DNA from: ZC4RG20 sp036381515
GTDB lineage: Bacteria > Pseudomonadota > Gammaproteobacteria > Steroidobacterales > Rariloculaceae
Direction: 5' to 3'
DNA length: 64,000 bases
Assembly (NCBI GenBank): GCA_036381515.1
Contig: DASVCR010000078.1
Span: forward strand, 57,189 to 121,188
The notes below the pieces were generated by a model, which worked only from the letters and a program-made list of their open reading frames with translations, was not told where the DNA came from and did not search any database. Positions 44,852-52,794 of the stretch are shown in pieces (position 1 is the stretch's first letter; each line of letters begins with the position of its first letter). The position numbers were made by a program, and so were the translations under genes.

Positions 44852-45781
44852 ATGACGAGAGCGCTCACCGTCGGGTTCGTCGGCATCGGCCGGATGGGCT
44901 GGCCGATGGCGCGGAACGTCGCGGCCGCGGGCTTTTCGACCTGGGTCTACGACGCGGACGGCGCGCGCGCCGAGCGGTTCGCCGCCGAATGCGGCGGGCA
45001 CGCCGCCGCGAGCCTCGACGCGCTCGGCGGCACCGCGGACCTCGTCGTCACGATGCTGCCGACCGGCCGCGACGTCCGCGCCGTCGTCGTCGGTGCCGAC
45101 GGCGCCCCCGGCCTCGCATCGACGCTCCGCGCAGGCGCCGTCGTCGTCGACATGAGCTCGTCCGATCCGCTCGGCACGCGCGAGCTCGGCGCCGCGCTCC
45201 GCGCGCGGGGCATCGCGCTGATCGACGCACCGGTCTCGGGGCTCGTCGCAAAGGCGGAAACGGGCACGCTGACGATCATGATCGGCACGGACGACGAGGC
45301 CGCGCTCGCGCGCGCGGAGCCCGTGCTCCGCGTGCTCGGCGAGCGCCTCGTCCGCGTGGGCGCGCTCGGCTGCGGCCACGCGATGAAGGCGCTGAACAAC
45401 GTCGTCGCCGCGACGGCGTTCACGATCACGGCCGAGGCGCTGATCGTCGGCAAGCGCTTCGGGCTCGACCCGGCCGTGATGGTCGACGTCATGAGCACGT
45501 CGACGGGCCGCAACTTCCACACCGACGTCAGCTTCCCCGCGCACGTGCTAACGCGCCGCTTCGCGACCGGCTTCGCGCTCGGGCTGCTCGCGAAGGACGT
45601 CGCGACCGCGGCGGAGCTCTCGGCCGCGCTCGGCGCCGAGGCGCCGGTCATCGAGCTCGTGAACCGCCTCGCCGCCGAAGGCCGCGACGAGGTCGGCGCC
45701 GACGAGGACAACACCGCGATCGTCAAACGCTGGGAGCGCCTGAACAGCGTGATCCTGTCGAGCAAGGAACACGACGAATGA
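44852..45781 (+). CDS. NAD(P)-dependent beta-hydroxyacid dehydrogenase (HIBADH-like)
   Basis: The 309-residue enzyme has a Rossmann motif (GFVGIGRMGWPMARNV), the DAPVSGLVAKAETGTL loop and the catalytic Lys in GHAMKALNNVVAA. It belongs to the 3-hydroxyisobutyrate/tartronate semialdehyde reductase group. It starts 7 bases after the CMD-like gene, and its stop overlaps the transporter start (ATGA). A tartronate semialdehyde reductase would fit the window's glycolate metabolism, but the neighbours suggest a distinct acid degradation pathway. Confidence 0.88.
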   Translation: MTRALTVGFVGIGRMGWPMARNVAAAGFSTWVYDADGARAERFAAECGGHAAASLDALGGTADLVVTMLPTGRDVRAVVVGADGAPGLASTLRAGAVVVDMSSSDPLGTRELGAALRARGIALIDAPVSGLVAKAETGTLTIMIGTDDEAALARAEPVLRVLGERLVRVGALGCGHAMKALNNVVAATAFTITAEALIVGKRFGLDPAVMVDVMSTSTGRNFHTDVSFPAHVLTRRFATGFALGLLAKDVATAAELSAALGAEAPVIELVNRLAAEGRDEVGADEDNTAIVKRWERLNSVILSSKEHDE

Positions 45782-47454
45782 GCGCGACCGACGCGGCCGC
45801 GGACGTTCTCGTCGCCCCTTCGACCGAGACCCGCAGGCTGCGCCGCGTCGTGTTCGGCACGTCCGCGGGGACGATCTTCGAAGCGTACGACTTCATCCTG
45901 TTCGGATCCCTCGCGCCGCTGATCTCCCGGCAGTTCTTCTCCGGGGTCAACGAGACGGCCGCGTTCATCTTCGCGCTCCTGACGTTCGCGGCCGGGTTCG
46001 CCGTGCGTCCGCTCGGCGCGCTCGTGTTCGGGCGGATCGGCGACCGCACCGGCCGCAAGAAGGCGTTCCTGATCACGATCACGATGATGGGGCTCGCGAC
46101 GTTCGGCATCGGCCTGCTGCCGACGTACGCGACGGCCGGCATTCTCGCGCCGACGCTGCTCATCGCGCTCCGCATCGTGCAGGGGCTCGCCTACGGCGGC
46201 GAGTACGGCGGCGCAGTCGTCTATACGGCCGAGCACGCGCCGCAGCATCGGCGCGGGCTCTACGTCGGCTGGATCCAGACCGCGGCGGGGTTCGCGCTCT
46301 TCATGTCGTTCCTCGTGATCTATGTCACGCGCACGATCGTCGGCGAGGACGCGTTCGAGGCGTGGGCCTGGCGCGTCCCGTTCCTGATCTCGATCGGGCT
46401 CCTCGTGATCTCGCTGTGGATCCGCCTGACGCTCGAAGAGTCGCCGATGTTCCGCAAGATGGTCGAGGAAGGCCGACAGTCGAAGGCGCCTCTCCGGGAA
46501 GCCTTCCTCGAGTGGCGGCACCTGAAGCTCGTGCTGATCGTGCTGTTCGCGCTGATGGCGGTCCAGGGCGTGCTGTTCTACACCGCGCACTTCTATTCGC
46601 AGTTCTTCCTGACGCAGATCCTGAAGGTCGAAGGCCAGGTCGTCACGTTCGTGATGATGGTCGTGACCGCGATCAGCGTGTTTTTGTATCTCCTCTTCAG
46701 CTGGCTGTCGGACCGCATCGGGCGCAAGCCCGTGATCCTCGCGGGCGGCATCCTGTCCGTGCTGACGGCGTTCCCGATGTTCCATGCGCTGACCGCGGCC
46801 GCGAACCCAGCGTTCGCCGCGGCGCGCGCCGCCGCGCCGGTCACCGTCATCGCCGATCCGGACGACTGCTCGGTGCAATTCGACCCCGTCGGCCAGGCCG
46901 ACTTCGTCTCGTCGTGCGACATCGCGAAGAGCGCGCTCGCGACGCGCGGCATCAGCTACGCGAACGAGGCCGCCGCCGCGGGCACGCTCGCGGTCGTCGT
47001 GATCGGCGGCGCGCGGCTGCCGAGCGTCGACGGGCTCGCGCTCGGCGCGGCCGAGCTCGCGGCCGCGCGGCGCGACTTCGAGGCCCGCGTCGGCGCGCTC
47101 CTCTCCGAAGCGGGCTACCCGGCAGCGGCCGACCCGGCCGCCGTGAACGTGCCGCTCGTGACGCTCCTGATCCTCGCGATGGTGACCTTCGCCGTGATGG
47201 TCTACGCGCCGATGGCGGCGATGGCGATCGAGGTGTTCCCGACGCGGATCCGCTACTCCGCGCTGTCGCTGCCGTATCACATCGGCTCGGGCTGGTTCGG
47301 CGGCTTCCTGCCCGCGATCGCGTTCGCGATGGTCGCCGCGACCGGCGACATTTACTTCGGCCTCTGGTATCCGGTCGTCGTCACCGCGTTCGGCGTGCTC
47401 GTGCTCGCGCTGCTGTTGCCCGAGACCCGCCACCGAGACATCCACCGCCTGTAG
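45778..47454 (+). CDS. MFS transporter, metabolite:H+ symporter (MHS) family
   Basis: The 558-residue protein has the MHS signature FGTSAGTIFEAYDFILFGSLAP in helix 1 and GRIGDRTGRKKAF in the 2-3 loop. LRIVQGLAYGGEYGGA and PETRHRDIH at the end are also typical. Between the last third's helices an extra soluble segment of about 110 residues (near 340-450, containing two Cys) forms a loop; such a loop is known in some 550-residue members. It probably imports the organic acid handled by the two genes before it. The start overlaps the dehydrogenase stop. Confidence 0.92.
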   Translation: MSATDAAADVLVAPSTETRRLRRVVFGTSAGTIFEAYDFILFGSLAPLISRQFFSGVNETAAFIFALLTFAAGFAVRPLGALVFGRIGDRTGRKKAFLITITMMGLATFGIGLLPTYATAGILAPTLLIALRIVQGLAYGGEYGGAVVYTAEHAPQHRRGLYVGWIQTAAGFALFMSFLVIYVTRTIVGEDAFEAWAWRVPFLISIGLLVISLWIRLTLEESPMFRKMVEEGRQSKAPLREAFLEWRHLKLVLIVLFALMAVQGVLFYTAHFYSQFFLTQILKVEGQVVTFVMMVVTAISVFLYLLFSWLSDRIGRKPVILAGGILSVLTAFPMFHALTAAANPAFAAARAAAPVTVIADPDDCSVQFDPVGQADFVSSCDIAKSALATRGISYANEAAAAGTLAVVVIGGARLPSVDGLALGAAELAAARRDFEARVGALLSEAGYPAAADPAAVNVPLVTLLILAMVTFAVMVYAPMAAMAIEVFPTRIRYSALSLPYHIGSGWFGGFLPAIAFAMVAATGDIYFGLWYPVVVTAFGVLVLALLLPETRHRDIHRL

Positions 47455-47761
47455 TGAAAATCGGGGTCAGAGCCCTTTTTCTCGACCGATTCGCCCGCCT
47501 TTTCGGGGACAGAGGTCTTTTCGGAAGCGGGAGAAGCGGGTGAATGGGGTCCGAGCCCCTTCTCGGAAACCGGAGTCGGAGCTGCGGGGTCAGTGCTAGC
47601 TCAGCCCCCTCCTTCCTGACTCGAAGTACCTGCCTTGTTCCGCTTCCGGGAAAAAAGGCTCTGACCCCAATTTCCCCGTCGGAAAAAGGGCTCTGACCCC
47701 ATTTTGGGTTGGTGCCGATCTTGCATTCCGAGCGCGTGAGCCCCGGTCGGAGGAGAAGGTC
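47455..47761. repeat. REP-like cluster of GGGGTCAGAGCCCTTTTT repeats
   Basis: One direct copy (47457-47480) and two inverted copies (47651-47673 and 47683-47705) share a core of GGGGTCAGAGCC followed by a T/A run. Degenerate copies appear near 47504-47522 and 47553-47575, and a short GGGGTCAGTGC at 47589. The whole 307-base intergenic space is built of this family. Such elements are often mobilised by REP-associated transposases, none of which is in the window. Inverted pairs could also terminate transcription from the MFS gene. Confidence 0.75.
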
Positions 47762-48139
47762 ATGCCGACGAAGCAGCGAGCCGAAGAGACGGAGATCCCC
47801 GCCACGATCCTGCGCTCGGACAAGCACGCGCAACGCCTGTGGAAGAAGGCGCACGACAGCGCCGTCGAGACGTACGGCGAGGGCGGCCGCGCCCATCGCG
47901 TCGCGTACGCCGCATTGAAGCACGAGTACGAGAAACGCGGAGACAAGTGGGTCAGAAAGGACGAGAAAGGGCCGTCCGATCCTCAGGCCGCGCGCGGACC
48001 GACGACGAAGCACAAGTCGACCGACGAGCCGGCCGCGCCGACGGCGCGGGGCAAGGTCGCTAAGAGCGCCGCGGACGCAAGGAAGAAGGCGAAGCAGGCG
48101 CGCCGCGAGGATGCGAGGGCGCGCCGCCGCACGCACTGA
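47762..48139 (+). CDS. ChaB family protein
   Basis: The 125-residue protein begins with a ChaB-like domain (LRSDKHAQRLWKKAHDSAVETYGEGGRAHRVAYAALKHEYEKRGDKW spans about residues 17-63), followed by a Lys/Arg/Ala-rich tail of about 60 residues. ChaB is annotated as a regulator of cation transport, although direct function is unclear. The ATG at 47762 has GGAGGAGAAGG just upstream. It stands alone between the REP-like cluster and the convergent pirin gene; no ChaA exchanger is nearby. Confidence 0.83.
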   Translation: MPTKQRAEETEIPATILRSDKHAQRLWKKAHDSAVETYGEGGRAHRVAYAALKHEYEKRGDKWVRKDEKGPSDPQAARGPTTKHKSTDEPAAPTARGKVAKSAADARKKAKQARREDARARRRTH

Positions 48140-48153
48140 GCCGCCGGGCCGCG

Positions 48154-49176
48154 TCAGACCGAGACCGGCCTCTCGAACCGGCCGTCGATGTAGCGCGCGT
48201 GCCGGCCGGCGTCGGCCGGCAGCACGTGGTCGTCGCTCGGCCACGGCCAGCCGCCGAACCCGGTCGTCTGGAAGTCGAAGAAGGCCTGCTGCAGCTCGGC
48301 ATGCGTGTTCATGACGAACGGGCCGTACTGCGCGACCGGTTCGCCGATCGGCCGGCCCTGCAGCAGCAGGAGCTCGCCGACGCCCGCGCCGTTGACGAGC
48401 GTGACCTCGCGGTCGGCGCGGAGCTGCACGACGGTACTCACCGGAATCGGCTCGCCGTCGACATGCATCGCCGAGCCCAGGAAGAAATAGAGCAAGCGGT
48501 TCGATCCGGACGCGGCCGCCGGAAGCGTCCACTGCGCGTCGGGCGCCATCTTGATCGTCCAGATCGCGACATCGTTCGCCGGGTCCGCGGCCCACGACCT
48601 CGGCGGCGGCGCGAGCGGCTCCGCGTCGCCGAGGCGGCCCGCGGCGACCATGACGTCGGTGCGGCGGCCTCGCGCATCCTCGAACGTGCGCCGCGGCACG
48701 GACTCGCTCCAGAACATCGCGAAGTGCGGCTCCGCGAGCTTGTCGCGGCTCGGCAGGTTCAGCCAGATCTGGAACAGCTCGAGCGGATTCGGATTGTTCC
48801 GGTCGAGCAGCGGGAACATCTCCGAGTGCACGATGCCCTTGCCGGCCGTGATCCACTGCACGTCGCCGGGCCCGAAGCGCGCGGCCGCGCCGAGCGAATC
48901 CGAGTGGTCGGTGAAGCCGCGGCGCATGATCGTCACGGTCTCGAAGCCGCGATGCGGATGGCGCGGGAAGCCGGGGACGACCTCGCCGTGGTACATCCGC
49001 CAGCCGTCGCGGCCTTCGAAATCCTGGCCGATGTTGCGGCCCGCGAGCGACGCCGCGGGACCCAGACGCTCGTTGCCGGCCGGATAGAAATCGTTGTGAT
49101 ACGCGCAGAACAGGAAGGGGTCCACGCACGGCCACGGGAACCCGAGCCTTCCGACACCCAAGATCGCGTCGCTCAT
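48154..49176 (-). CDS. Pirin family protein
   Basis: The 340-residue protein has the N-terminal pirin cupin, with a metal-binding series (PRHPHRGFETVTIMRRG, HSDS, GIVHSEMFP) and C-terminal cupin parts (PFVMNTHAELQQAFFDFQ). Pirins bind Fe; bacterial ones can have quercetinase activity or act as regulators. The sequence is longer than the classic 230-290 residues. ATG 49176 was used. It is divergent from the sirtuin gene. Confidence 0.88.
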   Translation of the reverse strand: MSDAILGVGRLGFPWPCVDPFLFCAYHNDFYPAGNERLGPAASLAGRNIGQDFEGRDGWRMYHGEVVPGFPRHPHRGFETVTIMRRGFTDHSDSLGAAARFGPGDVQWITAGKGIVHSEMFPLLDRNNPNPLELFQIWLNLPSRDKLAEPHFAMFWSESVPRRTFEDARGRRTDVMVAAGRLGDAEPLAPPPRSWAADPANDVAIWTIKMAPDAQWTLPAAASGSNRLLYFFLGSAMHVDGEPIPVSTVVQLRADREVTLVNGAGVGELLLLQGRPIGEPVAQYGPFVMNTHAELQQAFFDFQTTGFGGWPWPSDDHVLPADAGRHARYIDGRFERPVSV

Positions 49177-49233
49177 GTCGAAACCTCCGGAACGCGAGAC
49201 GGCAGGTCCCGCATGACGGCGCGTATCGTACGG

Positions 49234-49319
49234 CGAAAAATCGCGTGAGACACGCTTTTCCCGGAAAATCGTGCAGACCGGCTTCTCCCACGGAAAACGG
49301 TGTCCGACACGGTCCTTTC
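49234..49319. repeat. Three imperfect tandem copies of a GGAAAA-type intergenic repeat
   Basis: Copies at about 49234-49260, 49263-49289 and 49292-49319 each begin GAAAA(A)TCG or GAAAACGG, pass through a (G)TGNNAGAC-type core and end in CTTTTC or similar. They fill most of the gap between pirin and sirtuin genes and form local inverted repeats. They may carry the promoter or be a small mobile repeat. Confidence 0.5.
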
Positions 49320-50144
49320 ATGAGCATCGCCGACCTCGCGGGCTTCGTCGCGGACCACTCCCGCCTGTTCGTGCTGACCGGCGCGGGCTGCAGCACCGAT
49401 TCGGGCATCCCGGATTACCGGGACGCCGACGGCGCCTGGAAGCGCACGACCCCGATGACGTTTCAAACGTTCATGGCCGACGCGCGCGCGCGGCAGCGCT
49501 ACTGGGCGCGCAGCCTCGTCGGCTGGCCGCGCTTCCGCCGCGCGCGGCCGAACGGCGCGCATGCCGCGCTCGCGCGCCTCGAGGCCGACGGCCGCATCGA
49601 GCTGCTCGTCACGCAGAACGTCGACCGCCTCCATCAGGCCGCGGGCCAGCGCCGCGTGATCGACCTGCACGGTCGGCTCGACGTCGTCCGCTGCATGAGC
49701 TGCGCGCGCACGCTGCCGCGCGACGTGCTGCAGCAGGCGCTGCTCGAGCGCAATCCGGAGTTCGCGGGTCTCGCCGCGGGCCACGCGCCGGACGGCGACG
49801 CGGACGTCGAGAACGTCGACTTCTCGGCATTCGACGTTCCGAGCTGCGCCTGCGGCGGGATCCTGAAGCCCGACGTCGTGTTCTTCGGCGAGAGCGTGCC
49901 CCGCGTGCGCGTCACGGCCGCCATGGAGGCCCTCGCCCGCGCCGACGCCATGCTCGTCGTCGGCTCGTCGCTGATGGTCTTCTCGGGCTTCCGTTTCGCG
50001 CGCGCGGCCGCGGAGGCCGGCAAGCCGATCGCGGCGCTGAACATCGGACGCACGCGCGCGGACCCTCTGCTCGCGCTGAAGGTCACGGCGCCGTGCGCGG
50101 AGGCGCTCGCGTTCGTGCTCGATGCGGTGGCGTCGCCGGCCTGA
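49320..50144 (+). CDS. NAD-dependent protein deacylase, sirtuin (Sir2/CobB-like)
   Basis: The 274-residue sirtuin has LTGAGCSTDSGIPDYRDADG and TQNVDRLHQAAGQRRVIDLHG (with the catalytic His) and a zinc site (CMSC and CAC-type pairs). ILKPDVVFFGESVP and VVGSSLMVFSGFRF complete the NAD-binding fold. It deacylates Lys residues using NAD. The insertion around residues 130-170 and the sequence style fit class II (SIRT4-like) bacterial sirtuins. ATG 49320 was chosen; the upstream frame is repeat-derived. Confidence 0.92.
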   Translation: MSIADLAGFVADHSRLFVLTGAGCSTDSGIPDYRDADGAWKRTTPMTFQTFMADARARQRYWARSLVGWPRFRRARPNGAHAALARLEADGRIELLVTQNVDRLHQAAGQRRVIDLHGRLDVVRCMSCARTLPRDVLQQALLERNPEFAGLAAGHAPDGDADVENVDFSAFDVPSCACGGILKPDVVFFGESVPRVRVTAAMEALARADAMLVVGSSLMVFSGFRFARAAAEAGKPIAALNIGRTRADPLLALKVTAPCAEALAFVLDAVASPA

Positions 50145-50215
50145 GCTTCGGTTCGGCGTCCCGGCGTCTCGCCGGCCCGACTCAGCCCGGCACTCCGGCG
50201 GTCTCCGCCCCGCCC

Positions 50216-50866
50216 TTACCTGGGATACTTCTTCGGCGCGACGATCTGGTCGTACCCCGACACGAGGCGAAACGCGCGCGTGAGGTTGTCGACGAACTCC
50301 GCCTGCCCCATGAAGATCGGGCCCGGCCGGTTGATGATCGTGTTGTTGATGATGCCGAGCGCGATCTGCACGGCGAAGCGCACGTTCATCTCCTCGGCCT
50401 TCGTGAGCGAGCGTCCCGCGTTCTTTTCGATCTGTCTGATGCACAACGTCGCGAGCTCGTGTCCCTGCTCGCGGATCGGCTGCCAGAAGTCCGGATCGTG
50501 GATGCTGCGGATGAGCGCCGCACGCCAGAAGCGGCGCCGCCGCCAGTAGTAGTTCACCGCCTCGGCGATCACCGCGCGAATCCACTCGTCGCCTTCGACG
50601 CTCGCGAAGAGCCGCTCGCGCGTGCGCCGGCGGTCGGACAGATGATGCGCGATCAGCGCATCGAAGAACTCGTCCTTGCTCTTGAAGCGCGCGTAGAACG
50701 CGCCGACCGAGTAACCTGCCTCCTGCGACAGCTCGGCGACCGTGATCGCCTCGAACTCGCGCTGCGCGAGCAGCCTGAAGCCGGTCGCGATCAGCGCGTC
50801 GTAGGTCTTCTGCCCCCGCTTCTGCTTGATCCGTTCGCGTCCCGGGGCCGCGCTTGCTTGACTCAT
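50216..50866 (-). CDS. TetR/AcrR family regulator
   Basis: The 216-residue regulator has a TetR N-terminus (KTYDALIATGFRLLAQREFEAITVAELSQEAGYSVGAFYARFKSKDEFFDALI, about residues 19-70) and a helical ligand domain. ATG 50866 gives a typical start. It is divergent from the lipoprotein arylsulfatase and may control it; the shared region has a small palindrome at 50872-50885. The ligand is unknown. Confidence 0.88.
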   Translation of the reverse strand: MSQASAAPGRERIKQKRGQKTYDALIATGFRLLAQREFEAITVAELSQEAGYSVGAFYARFKSKDEFFDALIAHHLSDRRRTRERLFASVEGDEWIRAVIAEAVNYYWRRRRFWRAALIRSIHDPDFWQPIREQGHELATLCIRQIEKNAGRSLTKAEEMNVRFAVQIALGIINNTIINRPGPIFMGQAEFVDNLTRAFRLVSGYDQIVAPKKYPR

Positions 50867-50871
50867 GAATA

Positions 50872-50885
50872 AGAATCCATATTCT
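50872..50885. promoter_or_regulatory. AGAAT-4-ATTCT inverted repeat, candidate TetR operator
   Basis: AGAAT (50872-50876) and ATTCT (50881-50885) lie just upstream of the TetR start in the only AT-rich segment of the divergent region. Autoregulation is inferred. Confidence 0.4.
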
Positions 50886-50993
50886 CTTTCTATGCAGCGC
50901 CGCGGTGCCCCCGACGAATCGTGCCGGCATTGTATACCGGCGGCACGCCGGCGAAGCGCCCCGCCGGGCGGCAACGATCGAACGAGGTGAAGC

Positions 50994-52682
50994 GTGACCC
51001 CGATCCGACGGTTTCTGATCCCGCTCGTTGCGCTGCTCGCGGCGGGCTGCACGGGCGGCGAGCCGGCCGCGCAGCCGGGAACGCAGGCGGACGGATCGGG
51101 GAGCGCATCACGCGCCGGAGAGGAACCCGGCGACCCGCGGCCGAACATCGTGCTGATCGTCGCGGACGATCTCGGCTACTCCGACCTCGGCGTCTTCGGC
51201 GGCGAGATCCCGACGCCGAACCTCGACGCGCTCGCGCGGTCGGGCATGATGCTCACGCAGTTCTACGCGAACATGACGTGCTCGCCGACCCGCGCGATGC
51301 TCTTCTCCGGCACGGACAGCCACGTCGCTGGCCTCGGCGTGATGGGCACGCCGAGGAATCCCGCGCAGCGCGGTCAGCCCGGCTACGAGGGGTATCTCAA
51401 CTTCCGCGTCGCGAGCCTCGCGGAGCTTCTGCACGACGCGGGCTACCGCACGTACATGACAGGCAAGTGGCATCTCGGCACCGAGGTCGAGACGGGCCCG
51501 GCCGCGCGCGGCTTCGACCGCTCATTCGTGTCGCTCGACGGCGCCGCGCATCTCGGCGGGCTGTCGTGGAACGGACCGGGTCTCGCACCGTACCGCGACG
51601 GCGAGGCGCTCGTGAACGTCGGCGACGACTTCTACACGACGCGCTTCTACACCGAGCGGATGATCGAGTACATCGAGAGCGACCGGGACGACGACGCGCC
51701 GTTCTTCGCGTATCTCGCGTACACCGCTCCGCACTGGCCGCTGCAGGCGCCGCGCGAATCGATCGAGAAGTTCGCCGGACGGTACGACGAGGGCTACGAG
51801 GCGCTCTATCAGGAGCGGCTCGAGCGGGCACGTGCGCTCGGGCTCGTGCCGCCCGACTTCGCAGGCATCCCGCCGATCGAAGGTCAGCCGCGCTGGGACG
51901 AGCTCTCGGACGAGCAGCGCCGGATCGAGGCCCGCAAGATGGAGATCTACGCGGCGATGGTCAGCGATCTCGACGCGTACGTCGGCCGCTTCATCGCGTA
52001 CCTCGAGTCGATCGGCGAGCTCGACGACACGTTCATCTTCTTCATGTCCGACAACGGCCCGGAAGGCCTGCGGCGGGACCTGAACGCGCCGCTTCGCGAC
52101 TGGGTCGCGACGTGCTGCGACAACTCGTACGAGAACCTGGGCAGCGGCGACTCTTACGTGATGTACGGCCCGAACTGGGCGCGCGCGGGGACGGTGCCGT
52201 TTCGCGGCGCGAAGGCGACGGCGTTCGAGGGCGGCATCCGCGTGCCCGCGTTCGCGGTCTGGCCGGGCGTCGTCCCGGCCGGCACGCGCAGCGACGCGTT
52301 CGGCACCGTGATGGATCTCCTGCCGACGTTCCTCGAGCTCGCGAACACGTCGCACCCGGGCACGACGTCCAGCGGGGAGCCCGTCGCGCCGCCGCGCGGC
52401 GCGTCGCTGCTGCCGCTCCTCCGCGGCGAGACCGATGCCGTGCACGGGCCGGACTACTGGGTCGGCTGGGAGCTCTACGGCCATCGCGCCGTGCGCCGCG
52501 GCAACTGGAAGATCGTCTGGGATCCGCGCGAAGGCGACGACGCGGCGTGGCAGCTGTTCAACCTCGCCGAGGATCCGGGCGAGCAGCACGATCTCGCCGC
52601 GGCTGAGCCGGAGCGTGTGCGCGAGCTCGAGGCCCTGTGGGATCGATACGTGCACGAGAACGGCGTGATCCTCGTCGAATAG
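50994..52682 (+). CDS. Arylsulfatase lipoprotein
   Basis: The 562-residue sulfatase has a lipoprotein signal (LIPLVALLAAGC), placing it in the envelope. The metal motif VLIVADDLGYSDLG and the formylglycine site CSPTR (Cys96, in TCSPTRAMLFSG) are intact. GKWHLG and FMSDNGPEG are further catalytic blocks, and GNWKIVWD lies near the C-terminus. Length matches the classic Pseudomonas-type arylsulfatases (about 540). GTG 50994 is used, with AACGAGGTGAAGC before it. It is divergent from a TetR regulator. Substrate unknown. Confidence 0.92.
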   Translation: MTPIRRFLIPLVALLAAGCTGGEPAAQPGTQADGSGSASRAGEEPGDPRPNIVLIVADDLGYSDLGVFGGEIPTPNLDALARSGMMLTQFYANMTCSPTRAMLFSGTDSHVAGLGVMGTPRNPAQRGQPGYEGYLNFRVASLAELLHDAGYRTYMTGKWHLGTEVETGPAARGFDRSFVSLDGAAHLGGLSWNGPGLAPYRDGEALVNVGDDFYTTRFYTERMIEYIESDRDDDAPFFAYLAYTAPHWPLQAPRESIEKFAGRYDEGYEALYQERLERARALGLVPPDFAGIPPIEGQPRWDELSDEQRRIEARKMEIYAAMVSDLDAYVGRFIAYLESIGELDDTFIFFMSDNGPEGLRRDLNAPLRDWVATCCDNSYENLGSGDSYVMYGPNWARAGTVPFRGAKATAFEGGIRVPAFAVWPGVVPAGTRSDAFGTVMDLLPTFLELANTSHPGTTSSGEPVAPPRGASLLPLLRGETDAVHGPDYWVGWELYGHRAVRRGNWKIVWDPREGDDAAWQLFNLAEDPGEQHDLAAAEPERVRELEALWDRYVHENGVILVE

Positions 52683-52794
52683 CCCCCGCGCCTCGGCCCC
52701 ATCCGCCTCGCCACCTTTCGTCATTTTTCGGCCTCTACGCCGCCTCGCGGACGACGTATGCTCTAGCCCGATCGGGCATGACGCGAGGTGACAG

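Noticed and set aside
47455..47761. Possible attachment site or insertion-sequence remnant
   Set aside because: No transposase, no terminal inverted repeats flanked by target duplications and no tRNA; the REP-like explanation fits better.
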